Notes: generated by a model from the letters alone, not told the origin. Positions 1 through 8,791 are shown, counted from the first letter of the stretch. The stretch: DNA of 24,642 nucleotides from CBFGRV01 sp965651265 (GCA_965651265.1 CBFGRV010000044.1:1-24642); one strand, 5' to 3'. Translations and numbers: made by a program.

Positions 1-965
1 CCAGCTTCGAAGAGATGGCGCGGCAATTCTCTCAAGATGGGTCCGCGTCGCGGGGCGGCGATCTGGGCTGGTTCGGTCGCGGCCAGATGGTGGAGCAATT
101 CGAGGATGCAGCATTTGGCGCACCTCTGAACACCGTTGTGGGCCCGGTGAAGACGCGTTTTGGGTACCATCTCATCCTCGTGACGGCGCGGGCCGACGCC
201 GAGGTAAAGGTGGCCGACTACGCACTCGAGGTTCGCGCCGATGTTGGGACCCTCAACAGGATGCAGGAGCAGTTGGAAGATCTTCGCTACTTTGCCGAGG
301 AGCAGGGAGACTTCCAGGCTGAGGCCAGTCGGATGGGACTCGATGTGCAGGTCGCCGACATCGAGGAGGATCAGCAAATCATTCCGGGTATCGGCAACAG
401 TCGAGCGCTGATGAACTTCCTCCGAACGGCCGCGCAGGGGGCTATCAGCGAGGTGATCGAGCTGAACGACGTCTACCTCGTGGCGCACGTTCGCCAGATC
501 ACGCCGGAGGGATACCGATCCTTCGATGCGGTTCGAGCCGAGCTCGAGCCACGCGTCTACATCGAGAAGAAGAAGCAACTGCTCACCGAGCGGATGCGGG
601 ATGCGGTAGCTCGCGGCGGCGACTTGAATGCGATTGCGCAGTCACTCGGTACCACGGTACAGACGGCTGGCGACGTCACATTCGACACCGCCGTCATTCC
701 GGGGCTGGGACGTGAACCTCGCTTCGTTGGAACGCTCTTCGGCCTCGAGCAGGGCGAGATTTCAGGAGTCACGGCGGGCGAGAATGCCGTATTCATCGTC
801 CGGGCGGCCGAGGTGAAGGAACCCGCCCCCATCACGGAGACGCAGCGCGAACAGATTCGCAATCAACTCCTACAGCGCCGCCGATCGCAGGTCACGTCCC
901 AGTGGTTGGCATCCCTCCGGGAGCAAGCGGACGTCAAGGACTACAGGCATCGGTTCCAGCAGTAG
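1..965 (+). CDS. PpiD/SurA-type peptidyl-prolyl cis-trans isomerase, 3' part
   Basis: The reading frame is open from the left edge (first full codon at 3), so the N-terminus, including any membrane anchor, lies outside; 320 residues are visible. They begin inside a parvulin (PpiC-type rotamase) domain: the GGDLGWFGRG stretch, a 'FEDAAFG' segment and 'VKTRFGYHLILV' are the hallmark end of that fold. Downstream is a long helical linker, then a second, degenerate rotamase-like segment near window residues 210-290 ('GLEQGEISGVTAGENAVFIV'), and a charged helical tail ending in HRFQQ. This arrangement resembles the PpiD family: inner-membrane-anchored periplasmic chaperones that help newly exported proteins fold. 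SurA is the alternative, but the long C-terminal region after the good parvulin domain fits PpiD better. It converges with dapF across 96 bp in which I see no convincing terminator. Confidence 0.85.
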   Translation, partial: SFEEMARQFSQDGSASRGGDLGWFGRGQMVEQFEDAAFGAPLNTVVGPVKTRFGYHLILVTARADAEVKVADYALEVRADVGTLNRMQEQLEDLRYFAEEQGDFQAEASRMGLDVQVADIEEDQQIIPGIGNSRALMNFLRTAAQGAISEVIELNDVYLVAHVRQITPEGYRSFDAVRAELEPRVYIEKKKQLLTERMRDAVARGGDLNAIAQSLGTTVQTAGDVTFDTAVIPGLGREPRFVGTLFGLEQGEISGVTAGENAVFIVRAAEVKEPAPITETQREQIRNQLLQRRRSQVTSQWLASLREQADVKDYRHRFQQ

Positions 966-1061
966 AGCAGGCGACGCGGTTTCTGCTGCACTCCGAGTGT
1001 CTGATTTCGACGAACTCGCGGCATGGGACACAGGGCCCGAGATGGACGGCTGCCGGGACGC

Positions 1062-1922
1062 CTAGACTTCTACCGTTCCGCGAAAGACGTTTTGTGTCGG
1101 TCCTTCGAGGAATACCGAATCGATTTCCTCTCCGCTCATCGTCAGGCCGACGGTTAGCACGCCACCCGGCATCTCGACGTGGATGAGATCCCGATCGACG
1201 CGGCCGATGAGTCGTGCGATGGATGCAGCTGCCACGGCTCCCGTCCCGCATGCCAGCGTCTCGGCCTCAACACCCTTCTCGAAGGTACGCACTACGAGGC
1301 GATCCGGCACAACCACTTCGACAAAGTTCACATTAGCACCCTTGGGCTTGAGCGAATCATCGAGCCGGATATCCCTGCCCCAGCTGCTTACAGGCAGCCC
1401 GGAAACGTCATCGACGAAGCAGACCACATGCTCCGTGCCGGTCCAGATGTAGTGCAGATCGAGCGCTGACCAGGCGCCCGACCTGGAAAGTCGCAGACCC
1501 GACCTGCAATCACGAGGAGACGAGAGGAAAAGCCTGACCGGCGCATCTTCATCGGCAGGGACGGTGGCGCGAAACACTCCTGCATCCGTTTCAAAAACCA
1601 TCTCCTCGACATCCACCCCGGCCTGTCGGACGAAACGGGCCAGGCACCGAGCACCGTTGCCGCACATGGTACCCAGGCTTCCGTCCGCGTTCAGATAGCG
1701 CATACGGAAATGATGCGACTCGTCTCGCGGAAGATTGAACGCGAGGATACCATCAGCGCCGATGCCAAACCGGCGGGTGCAGAGGCGAACAGCGAGGTCG
1801 GAAAGCTCCTGATCCGAGAAATGGTAGAATCTGTTGTCGATCACTACGAAATCATTTCCGGCTCCGTTCATCTTGGTGAACTCGACGACGAGCCGTCGTT
1901 TCGTCGCGTGCAGTGGATTCAT
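1062..1922 (-). CDS. dapF: Diaminopimelate epimerase
   Basis: Interconverts LL- and meso-diaminopimelate in the cytoplasm, the last step before meso-DAP enters peptidoglycan or is decarboxylated to lysine. The 286 residues match the usual family length of about 275-285. Both active-site cysteines of this PLP-independent racemase are present in context: Cys87 in 'MCGNGARC' and Cys225 in 'LACGTGAVAAA'. The N-terminal signature 'FTKMNGAGNDFVVID' and 'FGIGADGIL' are also there. The ATG at 1920-1922 is chosen because the codons just before the conserved strand are GTC, not starts, and the next ATG would remove the first strand. No good Shine-Dalgarno is seen. It stands alone, divergent from phoH across 141 bp. 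Confidence 0.97.
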   Translation of the reverse strand: MNPLHATKRRLVVEFTKMNGAGNDFVVIDNRFYHFSDQELSDLAVRLCTRRFGIGADGILAFNLPRDESHHFRMRYLNADGSLGTMCGNGARCLARFVRQAGVDVEEMVFETDAGVFRATVPADEDAPVRLFLSSPRDCRSGLRLSRSGAWSALDLHYIWTGTEHVVCFVDDVSGLPVSSWGRDIRLDDSLKPKGANVNFVEVVVPDRLVVRTFEKGVEAETLACGTGAVAAASIARLIGRVDRDLIHVEMPGGVLTVGLTMSGEEIDSVFLEGPTQNVFRGTVEV

Positions 1923-2063
1923 GCTCGGATATGGATAGGATACATTGAAACGGCCCCAGTGAAGGAGCGTTCACGATAGGTCCTGCAACGAGTAGCGAAC
2001 CGCCCCGGGGGTTCGGAATGTTGTACGGCCGGAAAATCCAATGAAGGCAACATCATAAACGAT

Positions 2064-3122
2064 TTGGCAGAAAAGAAGCTCACTATTACGGGCGCCGAAC
2101 CCCTTCTTCTTTACGGCTTCAACGACAGCAATCTGCGCAAGATCGAGGCGGCATTTCCCGATACCCAGATCACGGCGCGCGGCGTCGACCTCATCCTGAA
2201 GGGCGAGCCTGAGGTACTCGACGGCATCGAGCGGGTGGTCAACGAGCTCATCGTCATCCTGAATCGGAACGGGGATCTCAGTGAGCGAGACGTCGATACA
2301 GTGCTTGCCCTATACACGAGCGGCGACGGTGTCGGCGCGCTGGGTGCAGAGGCACGGGATGCCGTGCTTTTCACACCGTCCGGTGGTACCATCAAGCCGC
2401 GAACGCCAAACCAGGCGAGACTCGTGGAATCGGCCCGGAGGAATGACCTCGTATTTGCCATTGGGCCGGCCGGAACGGGCAAGACGTATATCGCGGTGGC
2501 GCTGGCCGTGGCGGCGTTGAAGGCGCGGCAGGTCAAGCGCATCGTGCTTTCCCGACCGGCCGTGGAGGCCGGCGAGCGCCTGGGGTTTCTTCCCGGCGAC
2601 ATTCGCGAAAAGGTCGACCCCTACCTCCGCCCCCTCTACGACGCTCTAGAGGACATGCTCTCGGGTGAGAAGCTGCGATCGCTCATGGAAAAGAACGTCG
2701 TGGAGATCGTGCCGCTGGCCTACATGCGCGGGCGAACGCTTCACTCGTCGTTCGTGATTCTGGATGAAGCGCAGAACGCGACATCCCTGCAGATGAAGAT
2801 GTTCTTGACGCGCCTGGGCGTTAATAGCAAGGCCATCGTGACGGGTGACATCACACAGACGGATCTACCTTCACGCGAAAGGAGCGGTCTTATTGAGGCG
2901 CAAGAGATCCTCGAGGGCGTCGAAGGCATTGACTTCATCTACTTCGATAAGGGTGACGTGGTCAGGCACCGGCTTGTCAAGGACATCATCGAGGCGTACG
3001 AGCGCTATAATAAGGACGCGGGCGGTGTACCAGAGCGATCGGGCACCCGAACGGGGAACGGCGAGCGCTCCGAAATCGAAGACAGCGCACGCCACGTCGA
3101 GGACTCCGATACGGACGACTGA
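2064..3122 (+). CDS. phoH: PhoH-family ATPase
   Basis: A 352-residue PhoH/PhoL-type protein. Residues 134-141 form the Walker A loop (GPAGTGKT) and 231-238 the Walker B strand (VILDEAQN). Between them lie the family's 'LSRPAVEAGERLGFLPGD' block and 'PLAYMRGRTL', followed by 'VTGDITQTDLP'. The first 70 or so residues resemble the small N-terminal nucleic-acid-binding domain of the family. PhoH-like proteins are cytoplasmic ATPases linked to RNA metabolism, often beside ybeY; no ybeY is nearby here. The start is a TTG: I traced the frame back to about 1986 without meeting an ATG or GTG. The C-terminal tail of about 35 residues is acidic and low in complexity. The 3' end faces hbd across only 27 bp. 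Confidence 0.95.
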   Translation: MAEKKLTITGAEPLLLYGFNDSNLRKIEAAFPDTQITARGVDLILKGEPEVLDGIERVVNELIVILNRNGDLSERDVDTVLALYTSGDGVGALGAEARDAVLFTPSGGTIKPRTPNQARLVESARRNDLVFAIGPAGTGKTYIAVALAVAALKARQVKRIVLSRPAVEAGERLGFLPGDIREKVDPYLRPLYDALEDMLSGEKLRSLMEKNVVEIVPLAYMRGRTLHSSFVILDEAQNATSLQMKMFLTRLGVNSKAIVTGDITQTDLPSRERSGLIEAQEILEGVEGIDFIYFDKGDVVRHRLVKDIIEAYERYNKDAGGVPERSGTRTGNGERSEIEDSARHVEDSDTDD

Positions 3123-3149
3123 CCGCCGAGCGCGTCGCCTAAGGCGGAC

Positions 3150-4004
3150 CTAGCCGTACTCGTAGAAGCCTTGACCGCTCTTGCGCCCCAGGCGCCCGGC
3201 GGCGACCATCTTGCGTAGAAGCGGCGATGGCCGGTATTTGTCGTCCCCGAGCTCCCGGTGGAGCACCTCCATGATCGACAGGCACACGTCGAGGCCGATA
3301 AGATCGGCGAGGCGAAGCGGCCCCATCGGATGGTTCATGCCCAGCTTCATCACGGAGTCCACGTTCTCCGGCGTGGCTACGCCCTCCATCACACAGAAAA
3401 TTGCCTCATTGATCATGGGCATCAGGACACGGTTCGAGACGAATCCCGGGTAATCGTTCACCTCAACCGGCGTCTTTTCCACCTTCAGCGCGAGCTCGTG
3501 GACAGTCTGGAAGGTCTCGTCCGAGGTCTCCAGGCCGCGGACGATCTCCACGAGGGCCATCACGGGAACGGGATTGAAGAAGTGCATGCCGATCACCCGG
3601 TCCGGCCTATCGGTCGCTGCAGCCAGTTTCGTGATGGAAATGGACGACGTATTAGATGCCAGGATAACCTGGCGCGGCGCTGCGGTACTCAGTCTCCGGA
3701 AGAGACTCGACTTGATGGCGACGTCCTCACTCGCCGCTTCGATGACGAGATCGACCTCCTTGACACCCTCCTCCAACGCGGTGGACGTGTGTATGCGATC
3801 GATGGTCTCGTCGACGGCGGATACGGGAATGGCTCCCTTGCGAGCCTGGCGGTTCAGGTTCGTACGGATGGTCGTGACCGCACGGTCGAGAGCCTCGGCG
3901 TCGATATCGATGAGCTGGACGCGAATGCCGTGCAGCGCCAACACGTGCGCTATGCCGTTGCCCATGGTGCCGGCACCGATCACGGCGGTCGAACGAACCG
4001 ACAT
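3150..4004 (-). CDS. hbd: 3-hydroxyacyl-CoA (3-hydroxybutyryl-CoA) dehydrogenase
   Basis: NAD(P)-dependent oxidoreductase interconverting 3-hydroxyacyl-CoA and 3-oxoacyl-CoA, used in beta-oxidation, butyrate or polyhydroxybutyrate metabolism. The 284 residues equal the length of stand-alone Hbd/PaaH enzymes without a hydratase domain. Residues 10-15 form the Rossmann loop (GAGTMG). Ser120 in 'SNTSS', His141 in 'MHFFNPVP' and Asn191 in 'FVSNR' fit the catalytic set, and the C-terminal '3HCDH' half contains 'HPMGPLRLADLIGLDV'. It is the last gene of a minus-strand unit: its ATG lies 3 nt after the panD stop, so translation is probably coupled. Ketopantoate reductase shares the fold class, but the catalytic motif here is clearly hydroxyacyl-CoA dehydrogenase. 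The physiological substrate chain length cannot be read from the sequence. Confidence 0.93.
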   Translation of the reverse strand: MSVRSTAVIGAGTMGNGIAHVLALHGIRVQLIDIDAEALDRAVTTIRTNLNRQARKGAIPVSAVDETIDRIHTSTALEEGVKEVDLVIEAASEDVAIKSSLFRRLSTAAPRQVILASNTSSISITKLAAATDRPDRVIGMHFFNPVPVMALVEIVRGLETSDETFQTVHELALKVEKTPVEVNDYPGFVSNRVLMPMINEAIFCVMEGVATPENVDSVMKLGMNHPMGPLRLADLIGLDVCLSIMEVLHRELGDDKYRPSPLLRKMVAAGRLGRKSGQGFYEYG

Positions 4005-4007
4005 CGG

Positions 4008-4430
4008 CTAACCGCTCAGCGCTTCGTCAGGGAGAGCCGCAGAAAGATCGGGCTCCGAGTAGCCACTACCCAGCTGGAGGATGTCCCGCGGATCGTTGTT
4101 CTCGTTCACGAGCACCACTCGTGGTCGATGCTTGTGGGCTTCCTCCGGAGTGAACCGGGCATACGAGATCACGATCACTTCGTCTCCTGGCGCGGCCAGA
4201 CGTGCCGCGGGCCCGTTCAGACACACGATCCGGCTACCGGCCTTACCCGGAATCGTATAGGTTTCGAAGCGGGCGCCGTTATTGACGTTGACGACCTGGA
4301 CTTTCTCGTAGGGAAGGATTCCACTCGCCTCCAGAAGCTCTTCGTCGAGCGTGATGGAGCCTTCGTAGTACAGGTCTGCCTCGGTGACGCGAAGCCGATG
4401 GAGCTTCGCTTTCAACATGGTTATCGTCAT
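4008..4430 (-). CDS. panD: Aspartate 1-decarboxylase (pyruvoyl-dependent)
   Basis: Converts L-aspartate to beta-alanine, the half of pantothenate that PanC joins to pantoate. The 140 residues are slightly longer than the typical 117-130. The N-terminus 'MTITMLKAKLHRLRVTEADL' aligns with the E. coli enzyme without gaps, so the self-cleavage site falls at Gly24-Ser25 (in 'YYEGSITLD'); Ser25 becomes the pyruvoyl cofactor. 'NVNNGARFETY' and 'LNGPAARLAAPGD' are the other family blocks. The C-terminal extra of about 15-20 residues is not recognisable. The start ATG overlaps the panC stop in an ATGA, implying translational coupling. Confidence 0.98.
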   Translation of the reverse strand: MTITMLKAKLHRLRVTEADLYYEGSITLDEELLEASGILPYEKVQVVNVNNGARFETYTIPGKAGSRIVCLNGPAARLAAPGDEVIVISYARFTPEEAHKHRPRVVLVNENNDPRDILQLGSGYSEPDLSAALPDEALSG

Positions 4431-5332
4431 GATCCAGGATGTTGGACTCGCACGGACTCACCGACATCCGGCACGCGCACGAACGCGCTGTCAATCAACC
4501 GCGTCTCACCGAAGAAGGCGGCGACGGCGGCCAACACTTCTTGCCCGGCTTCGAGCCTTTCGAGCGGTCGCAACGTCTGTGCGTCAACGACCTCGGCGTA
4601 CTGGATTCGTGCATCCGGAGCACGCCTCAGGCGCGAAAGCATCGATTCAACAACACCCTCAGGTGCCTGTTCCCCTCTGGAAATGAGCCTTTCGGCCTCA
4701 GAAATTGCCTCGTAAAGCACGACCGCCTGGCTGCGCTGTGCGGGTGTGAGATAGGCATTCCGCGACGACATGGCGAGCCCATCCTTTTCGCGCACAGTCG
4801 GAATGCCAACTATTTCTATGTCGAAAAGCAAATCAAATACCATACGTCGAATGATGACGTATTGCTGGGCATCTTTCAGGCCAAAAATCGCTACATGAGG
4901 CTTGCAGGCGTGGAAGAGCCTGGCCACGATAGTGGTGACCCCTCGAAAATGGCCGGGGCGGTGGGCTCCGCACAGATGCCGATCGAGTTGCTCGACCTCC
5001 ACCCAGGTCAAATTGGCGTCTGGACCCCCGGGATACATCTCACGATCGGTCGGCGCAAACACCGTGATATTCGGATCGATGGCTTCGAGGCGCGCCACGT
5101 CTTCGTCGAGCATGCGTGGATACCGCGCTAAGTCTTCCCCGGGGGCGAATTGTGTGGGATTAACGAAAATCGAGACGGTCAGCTCGTCTCCTCGAGCGAG
5201 ACCCTCCCGCACGAGGTTCAAATGCCCCTCGTGGAGGGCACCCATAGTCGGCACGAGTACGAGTCGGCGGCCCCTCGCCCGCTCGAGATCTGCCCGTTGC
5301 TGCGCTTCAGCGATGGTTCGGATTATCCTCAT
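4427..5332 (-). CDS. panC: Pantothenate synthetase (pantoate--beta-alanine ligase)
   Basis: ATP-dependent condensation of pantoate with beta-alanine, the last step of vitamin B5 synthesis, in the cytoplasm. It has 301 residues against a usual 280-300. The nucleotidyl-transferase fold motifs are intact: 'PTMGALHEGHL' with His34 and His37 (HIGH-type motif), 'GLKDAQQ' at 151-157, and 'MSSRN' at 188-192 (KMSKS-like). The family's 'FVNPTQF' and 'RPGHFRGVTT' blocks are present. It is first in the panC-panD-hbd unit, overlapping panD by 4 nt. panB, which makes ketopantoate, is not in the window. The gene is divergent from fumC over 95 bp, which must contain the promoters for both. Confidence 0.98.
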   Translation of the reverse strand: MRIIRTIAEAQQRADLERARGRRLVLVPTMGALHEGHLNLVREGLARGDELTVSIFVNPTQFAPGEDLARYPRMLDEDVARLEAIDPNITVFAPTDREMYPGGPDANLTWVEVEQLDRHLCGAHRPGHFRGVTTIVARLFHACKPHVAIFGLKDAQQYVIIRRMVFDLLFDIEIVGIPTVREKDGLAMSSRNAYLTPAQRSQAVVLYEAISEAERLISRGEQAPEGVVESMLSRLRRAPDARIQYAEVVDAQTLRPLERLEAGQEVLAAVAAFFGETRLIDSAFVRVPDVGESVRVQHPGS

Positions 5333-5389
5333 TGGACGGGGGCGCCTGGCGTTTGATCATTTTTCAACACCGGGCGCGGACCTCAGGCG

Positions 5390-5395
5390 TATAAT
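5390..5395 (+). promoter_or_regulatory. Candidate -10 element for fumC
   Basis: A perfect TATAAT lies 32 nt before the fumC ATG in the 95-bp panC/fumC divergent spacer. No good -35 box sits at 16-18 nt upstream; the nearest TT-rich stretch is at 5360-5368. Bacteroidota-type promoters use a different -7 box, so the match could be chance in an AT-richer spacer. Confidence 0.3.
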
Positions 5396-5427
5396 GACTC
5401 AATTCTACTCCATTAAATACGGCAAAG

Positions 5428-6831
5428 ATGGCGCAGTATCGAATAGAGAAAGACTCCATGGGCGAGGTTCAAGTGCCCGCGGATGCCCTCTACGGAGCGC
5501 AGACACAACGCGCAGCAGATAACTTTCCAATCAGTGAGCTTCGGTTCCAGCGTCGTTTCATCGAAGCTCTGGGCGTCGTCAAGAAAGCGGCGGCGCAGGC
5601 GAACTTCGAGCTGGGGCTGCTCGATGAGCGCAAGGCGCGCGCAATCATCGAGAGTGCGGACGAAGTGATTCGCGGGTCGCTGGATGAGCATTTTGTGCTC
5701 GACATCTTCCAGACCGGAAGCGGCACCTCGACGAACATGAACGCCAACGAGGTGATCGCGAATCGGGCGTCGGAGAAGTTGGGTGGGGAGCGAGGCAGCA
5801 AGCTCGTGCATCCGAATGACGACGTGAACATGTCGCAATCCTCCAACGACGTCATCCCCACGGCGATGCACGTGGCCGGTCGCGTTGCCATCGAGCGTGA
5901 GCTCGTTCCGGCACTCTCCGCCTTGCAGGAGTCCCTGGAGAGGAAGGCGCGGGAATTCGATGACGTGCTGAAGAGCGGGCGAACCCATCTGATGGATGCG
6001 ACACCCGTGCGACTGGGGCAGGAGTTCGCGGGCTACGCTTCGCAGATTCACCATTGTGTCCGGCGCCTTAGAAATGCCTCGAACGAGCTGGCGGAGCTCG
6101 CGCTTGGCGGAACGGCCACGGGAACGGGGATCAATCGGCACAAGGATTTCCCGGCCCGCGCGATTGCGCTGATCGGCGAAGAAACCGGGCTGGCCTTCCG
6201 AGAGGCCGAAAATCACTTCGAGGCGCAAGGAGCGAAGGACGCCTATGTGAGTGCGTCGGGGGCGTTGAATACGTTGGCCGTGGCACTGATGAAGATCGCG
6301 AACGACATCCGACACCTGGCGAGCGGCCCAACCAGTGGGCTGGCCGAAATTCGCCTGCCGGCCGTACAGCCGGGCTCGTCCATTATGCCGGGAAAGGTGA
6401 ATCCGGTGATGAGCGAGGCCACGATGATGGTGTGCGCCCGCGTGATGGGCAACCACACGACGATCACCATCTGCGGACAGCATGGCAACTTCGAGCTCAA
6501 TGTTATGATGCCCGTGGCCGCGTACGCCTTTCTGGAAAGCGTGACGATCCTCGCCAACGTATGCGACGCGTTCCGCACGAAATGCGTCGACGGCATCGAG
6601 GCCGACCGCGAGCGTTGTCGCGAGCTGCTGGAGCTCAATCCCTCCATTGCCACGGCGTTGAACGCCGCCATCGGATACGACCGTGCTTCGCAGGTTGCCA
6701 AGAAAGCAGCGTCCGAACGGCGGTCGGTGCGCGACGTCATCCGGGAGCTGGGCATCCTCTCGGAAGCAGAGATCGATCGCATCCTCGATGTGCGAGACAT
6801 GACGGAACCCGGCATTCCCGGCGGATCCTAG
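5428..6831 (+). CDS. fumC: Class II fumarate hydratase
   Basis: Hydrates fumarate to L-malate in the TCA cycle; an iron-independent homotetramer of the fumarase/aspartase superfamily. The 467 residues match FumC (about 460-470). The superfamily signature 'GSSIMPGKVNP' is at residues 316-326 and carries the flexible-loop catalytic serine. 'QTGSGTSTNMNANEV' (95-109), 'NMSQSSND' (134-141) and 'SGRTHLMDATP' (183-193, with the catalytic His) are all intact. Aspartate ammonia-lyase is the main alternative. The N-terminal 'YRIEKDSMGEVQVPADALYGAQTQRA' region and the length favour fumarase, although the two families are close. The start ATG follows an AT-rich leader without an evident Shine-Dalgarno. 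Transcribed alone or with htrA, which begins 247 bp downstream. Confidence 0.95.
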   Translation: MAQYRIEKDSMGEVQVPADALYGAQTQRAADNFPISELRFQRRFIEALGVVKKAAAQANFELGLLDERKARAIIESADEVIRGSLDEHFVLDIFQTGSGTSTNMNANEVIANRASEKLGGERGSKLVHPNDDVNMSQSSNDVIPTAMHVAGRVAIERELVPALSALQESLERKAREFDDVLKSGRTHLMDATPVRLGQEFAGYASQIHHCVRRLRNASNELAELALGGTATGTGINRHKDFPARAIALIGEETGLAFREAENHFEAQGAKDAYVSASGALNTLAVALMKIANDIRHLASGPTSGLAEIRLPAVQPGSSIMPGKVNPVMSEATMMVCARVMGNHTTITICGQHGNFELNVMMPVAAYAFLESVTILANVCDAFRTKCVDGIEADRERCRELLELNPSIATALNAAIGYDRASQVAKKAASERRSVRDVIRELGILSEAEIDRILDVRDMTEPGIPGGS

Positions 6832-7078
6832 GCGGTTCGGCTGACCGTAATATTCGTTGCACGCCGGAAACGTAGCACGGCTTGTCGTATTGCATACTAA
6901 TAGCAATCCTCGGCACGTTTTTTTCATGTTTGGAGTATGTGCGGCAACGGAGGCGGCATCCCTCCTACGATGTTTCGAGCGGCCTCAGCCTTTGCCTTCC
7001 GGCTGGTTGCCTGCCCGGAGGCAGTCGCTTCCCGCCTAGTTATGTAGACATTCTGATAGACACGTTCAGTACGACGCA
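6832..7078. other. fumC-htrA spacer, no gene seen
   Basis: A 247-bp spacer. It contains a 5-bp inverted repeat (ATTGC/GCAAT, 6889-6907) shortly before a run of seven Ts (6918-6924), and a small CTGCC-cgga-GGCAG hairpin at 7011-7024. The T run is 10 nt away from the first stem, so neither is a convincing terminator. I tested several TTG-type -35 candidates and found no properly spaced -10. Short ORFs here have no recognisable content. Stress regulation of htrA, if present, would act from this stretch. Confidence 0.4.
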
Positions 7079-8641
7079 ATGAAATCGACAGGACGAGTAT
7101 CCCTTGCTGTTATAGTCGTCGCAGCCTTTCTCGCCGGCATCATGTTCACGACGATTGGCGCGAATGTCTTCGATGTCGGAGATAGCGTGGCCACCCCTTC
7201 ACGCGCCGCCGGCGGGACGCTCATCGAGCAGGAGCTTCCCGGCGCTACGGAACTCGAGGATGCGTTTATTCAGGTCGCGACGCGGGTAAATCCAACCGTG
7301 GTACAGATTCAGGCCGAGCGCCTCGTCACGGATGGCGACCGCCCTCAACCCCGCAATCCTTTCGAGGGGACGCCATTCGAAGACTTTTTCGGCGATTTCG
7401 GCTTCGGTCAACCGCAACCCATGCCGCGTCAGGGCATGGGATCGGGTGTGATCATTCGTGAGGATGGATATATCCTGACGAACAATCACGTCATTTCGGA
7501 AATGAATGAATTGAGGGTCATCCTCATGGATGGCTCCGAATACGACGCAGAGGTCGTTGGAGCAGATGCCGTGAGCGACGTGGCCGTTCTCAAAATCGAT
7601 GCGGATGGACTCCCCTTCATTTCCATTGGAGACTCGGATGATATCCAGGTCGGCCAGTGGGTGATGGCCTTCGGGTCCCCGCTACGTGCTGACTTGAGCA
7701 ACACGGTGACGGCCGGCATCATCAGCGCAACGGGACGCGTCCAGGGTGGCGGATTCGTGCCGAGCTTCCGTGAGGCTCCTTCGGGGCCGACACCCACGCA
7801 TAGCTTCATCCAGACGGATGCCGCCATCAATCCGGGTAACTCGGGAGGGCCGCTCGTAAACCTGCGCGGTGAAATGATCGGCATCAATACGGCCATCATC
7901 TCTCGGACCGGCGGATTTCAGGGCATTGGCTTCGCCATCCCCAGTAATGCCGCATGGGATGTGGCATCCCAGCTCATCGAGACGGGTCGAGTCGAGCGTG
8001 GGCGGCTGGGCGTGAGCTATGGTCCGGCGAGCCCCAGCCTGATTGACGCTCTCGATCTGCCGCGCGGTGCGGCCGTCGTCGAACAGGTGACACCGGGCAC
8101 AGCCGCCGAGCGCGCCGGCCTTCAAAGTGGCGACATCATTGTCTCTGTGAACGGTCGTGAGTTGACCAACCACCAGCAGCTCTCGCTGTGGATCGGCGCA
8201 ATGAAGCCGGGGGAAACCGTCGAGCTGACGGTGAACCGGGACGGCGACCTGGAGACCCTGGAGGTAGAGCTCGGCGCCTGGGAGGGCGATACGGAAACGG
8301 TGGCGGCGAATGAGCCGGCCAATCGCTCACCGCGCGAGCAGATGATGGAGGAGCTGGGGTTCACGCTCGGAAACATCACACCGGAGCTTGCGAGGCGCGC
8401 CGGTTTTGAAAGCCCCGTCGACGGAGTCATCGTGACGGACATCAATCCGTCGAGCGATGCATTTCGCGAGGCCCGGCTGCGAACGGGTCATGTGATCATT
8501 GAGATCGACCGCCGTCCGGTACGAAACCTCGAGGAGTTCGAGGAGGTGTACCGCAGCATCGAGCCAGGATCGACATTCCTCGTGCGGCTCCGCACACCAG
8601 GCGGGGGTACTAACGTCACGGCGCTGACGAAGCCGAAATAA
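7079..8641 (+). CDS. htrA: HtrA/DegP (Do) family periplasmic serine protease
   Basis: Protein quality-control protease and chaperone of the periplasm. The 520 residues start with a short charged N-terminus and a hydrophobic segment at about 8-28, a signal peptide or signal anchor. A trypsin-like domain follows with the triad His137 (in 'TNNHVI'), Asp167 (in 'SDVAVL') and Ser255 (in 'NPGNSGGPL'). Two PDZ domains follow: PDZ1 at about 305-400 ('GRLGVSYG', 'AERAGLQSGDIIVSVNG') and PDZ2 at about 425-515 ('AFREARLRTGHVIIEID'). A glycine/proline-rich stretch at about 88-120 is the LA-loop region. With two PDZ domains it is DegP/DegQ-like rather than DegS-like. It ends just before a hairpin terminator at 8681-8712. 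Confidence 0.96.
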   Translation: MKSTGRVSLAVIVVAAFLAGIMFTTIGANVFDVGDSVATPSRAAGGTLIEQELPGATELEDAFIQVATRVNPTVVQIQAERLVTDGDRPQPRNPFEGTPFEDFFGDFGFGQPQPMPRQGMGSGVIIREDGYILTNNHVISEMNELRVILMDGSEYDAEVVGADAVSDVAVLKIDADGLPFISIGDSDDIQVGQWVMAFGSPLRADLSNTVTAGIISATGRVQGGGFVPSFREAPSGPTPTHSFIQTDAAINPGNSGGPLVNLRGEMIGINTAIISRTGGFQGIGFAIPSNAAWDVASQLIETGRVERGRLGVSYGPASPSLIDALDLPRGAAVVEQVTPGTAAERAGLQSGDIIVSVNGRELTNHQQLSLWIGAMKPGETVELTVNRDGDLETLEVELGAWEGDTETVAANEPANRSPREQMMEELGFTLGNITPELARRAGFESPVDGVIVTDINPSSDAFREARLRTGHVIIEIDRRPVRNLEEFEEVYRSIEPGSTFLVRLRTPGGGTNVTALTKPK

Positions 8642-8680
8642 CTACCGCAGCGTCATCTAGCGCCTACACGGTAAGCTGGG

Positions 8681-8712
8681 AGAGCCCCGGTCCATGACGG
8701 ATTCGGGGCTTT
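8681..8712 (+). terminator. Hairpin terminator after htrA
   Basis: AGCCCCG (8683-8689) pairs with CGGGGCT (8704-8710). Inside it TCC (8691-8693) pairs with GGA (8699-8701) around a 5-nt loop. TT follows the right arm, so the U tract is short. It sits 40 nt past the htrA stop and between convergent genes; the NRDE gene ends at 8792, so the hairpin may serve both directions. Confidence 0.65.
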
Positions 8713-8791
8713 CCATGTAAGGTCGTTCAACGCCTGATCAGAACCGAACATCCCTGCGAGTGGCAGACGCTGGAACTCCCATGATCGGCGA

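Noticed and set aside
3258..4715. 485-codon open frame on the plus strand opposite hbd, panD and panC
   Set aside because: It lies antisense to three genes with complete motifs; its product is rich in His, Arg, Asp and Gly with no domain, as expected for the complement of GC-rich coding DNA.
5413..6927. 504-codon open frame on the minus strand opposite fumC
   Set aside because: Antisense to an intact fumarase; Arg/His-rich composition and no recognisable fold.
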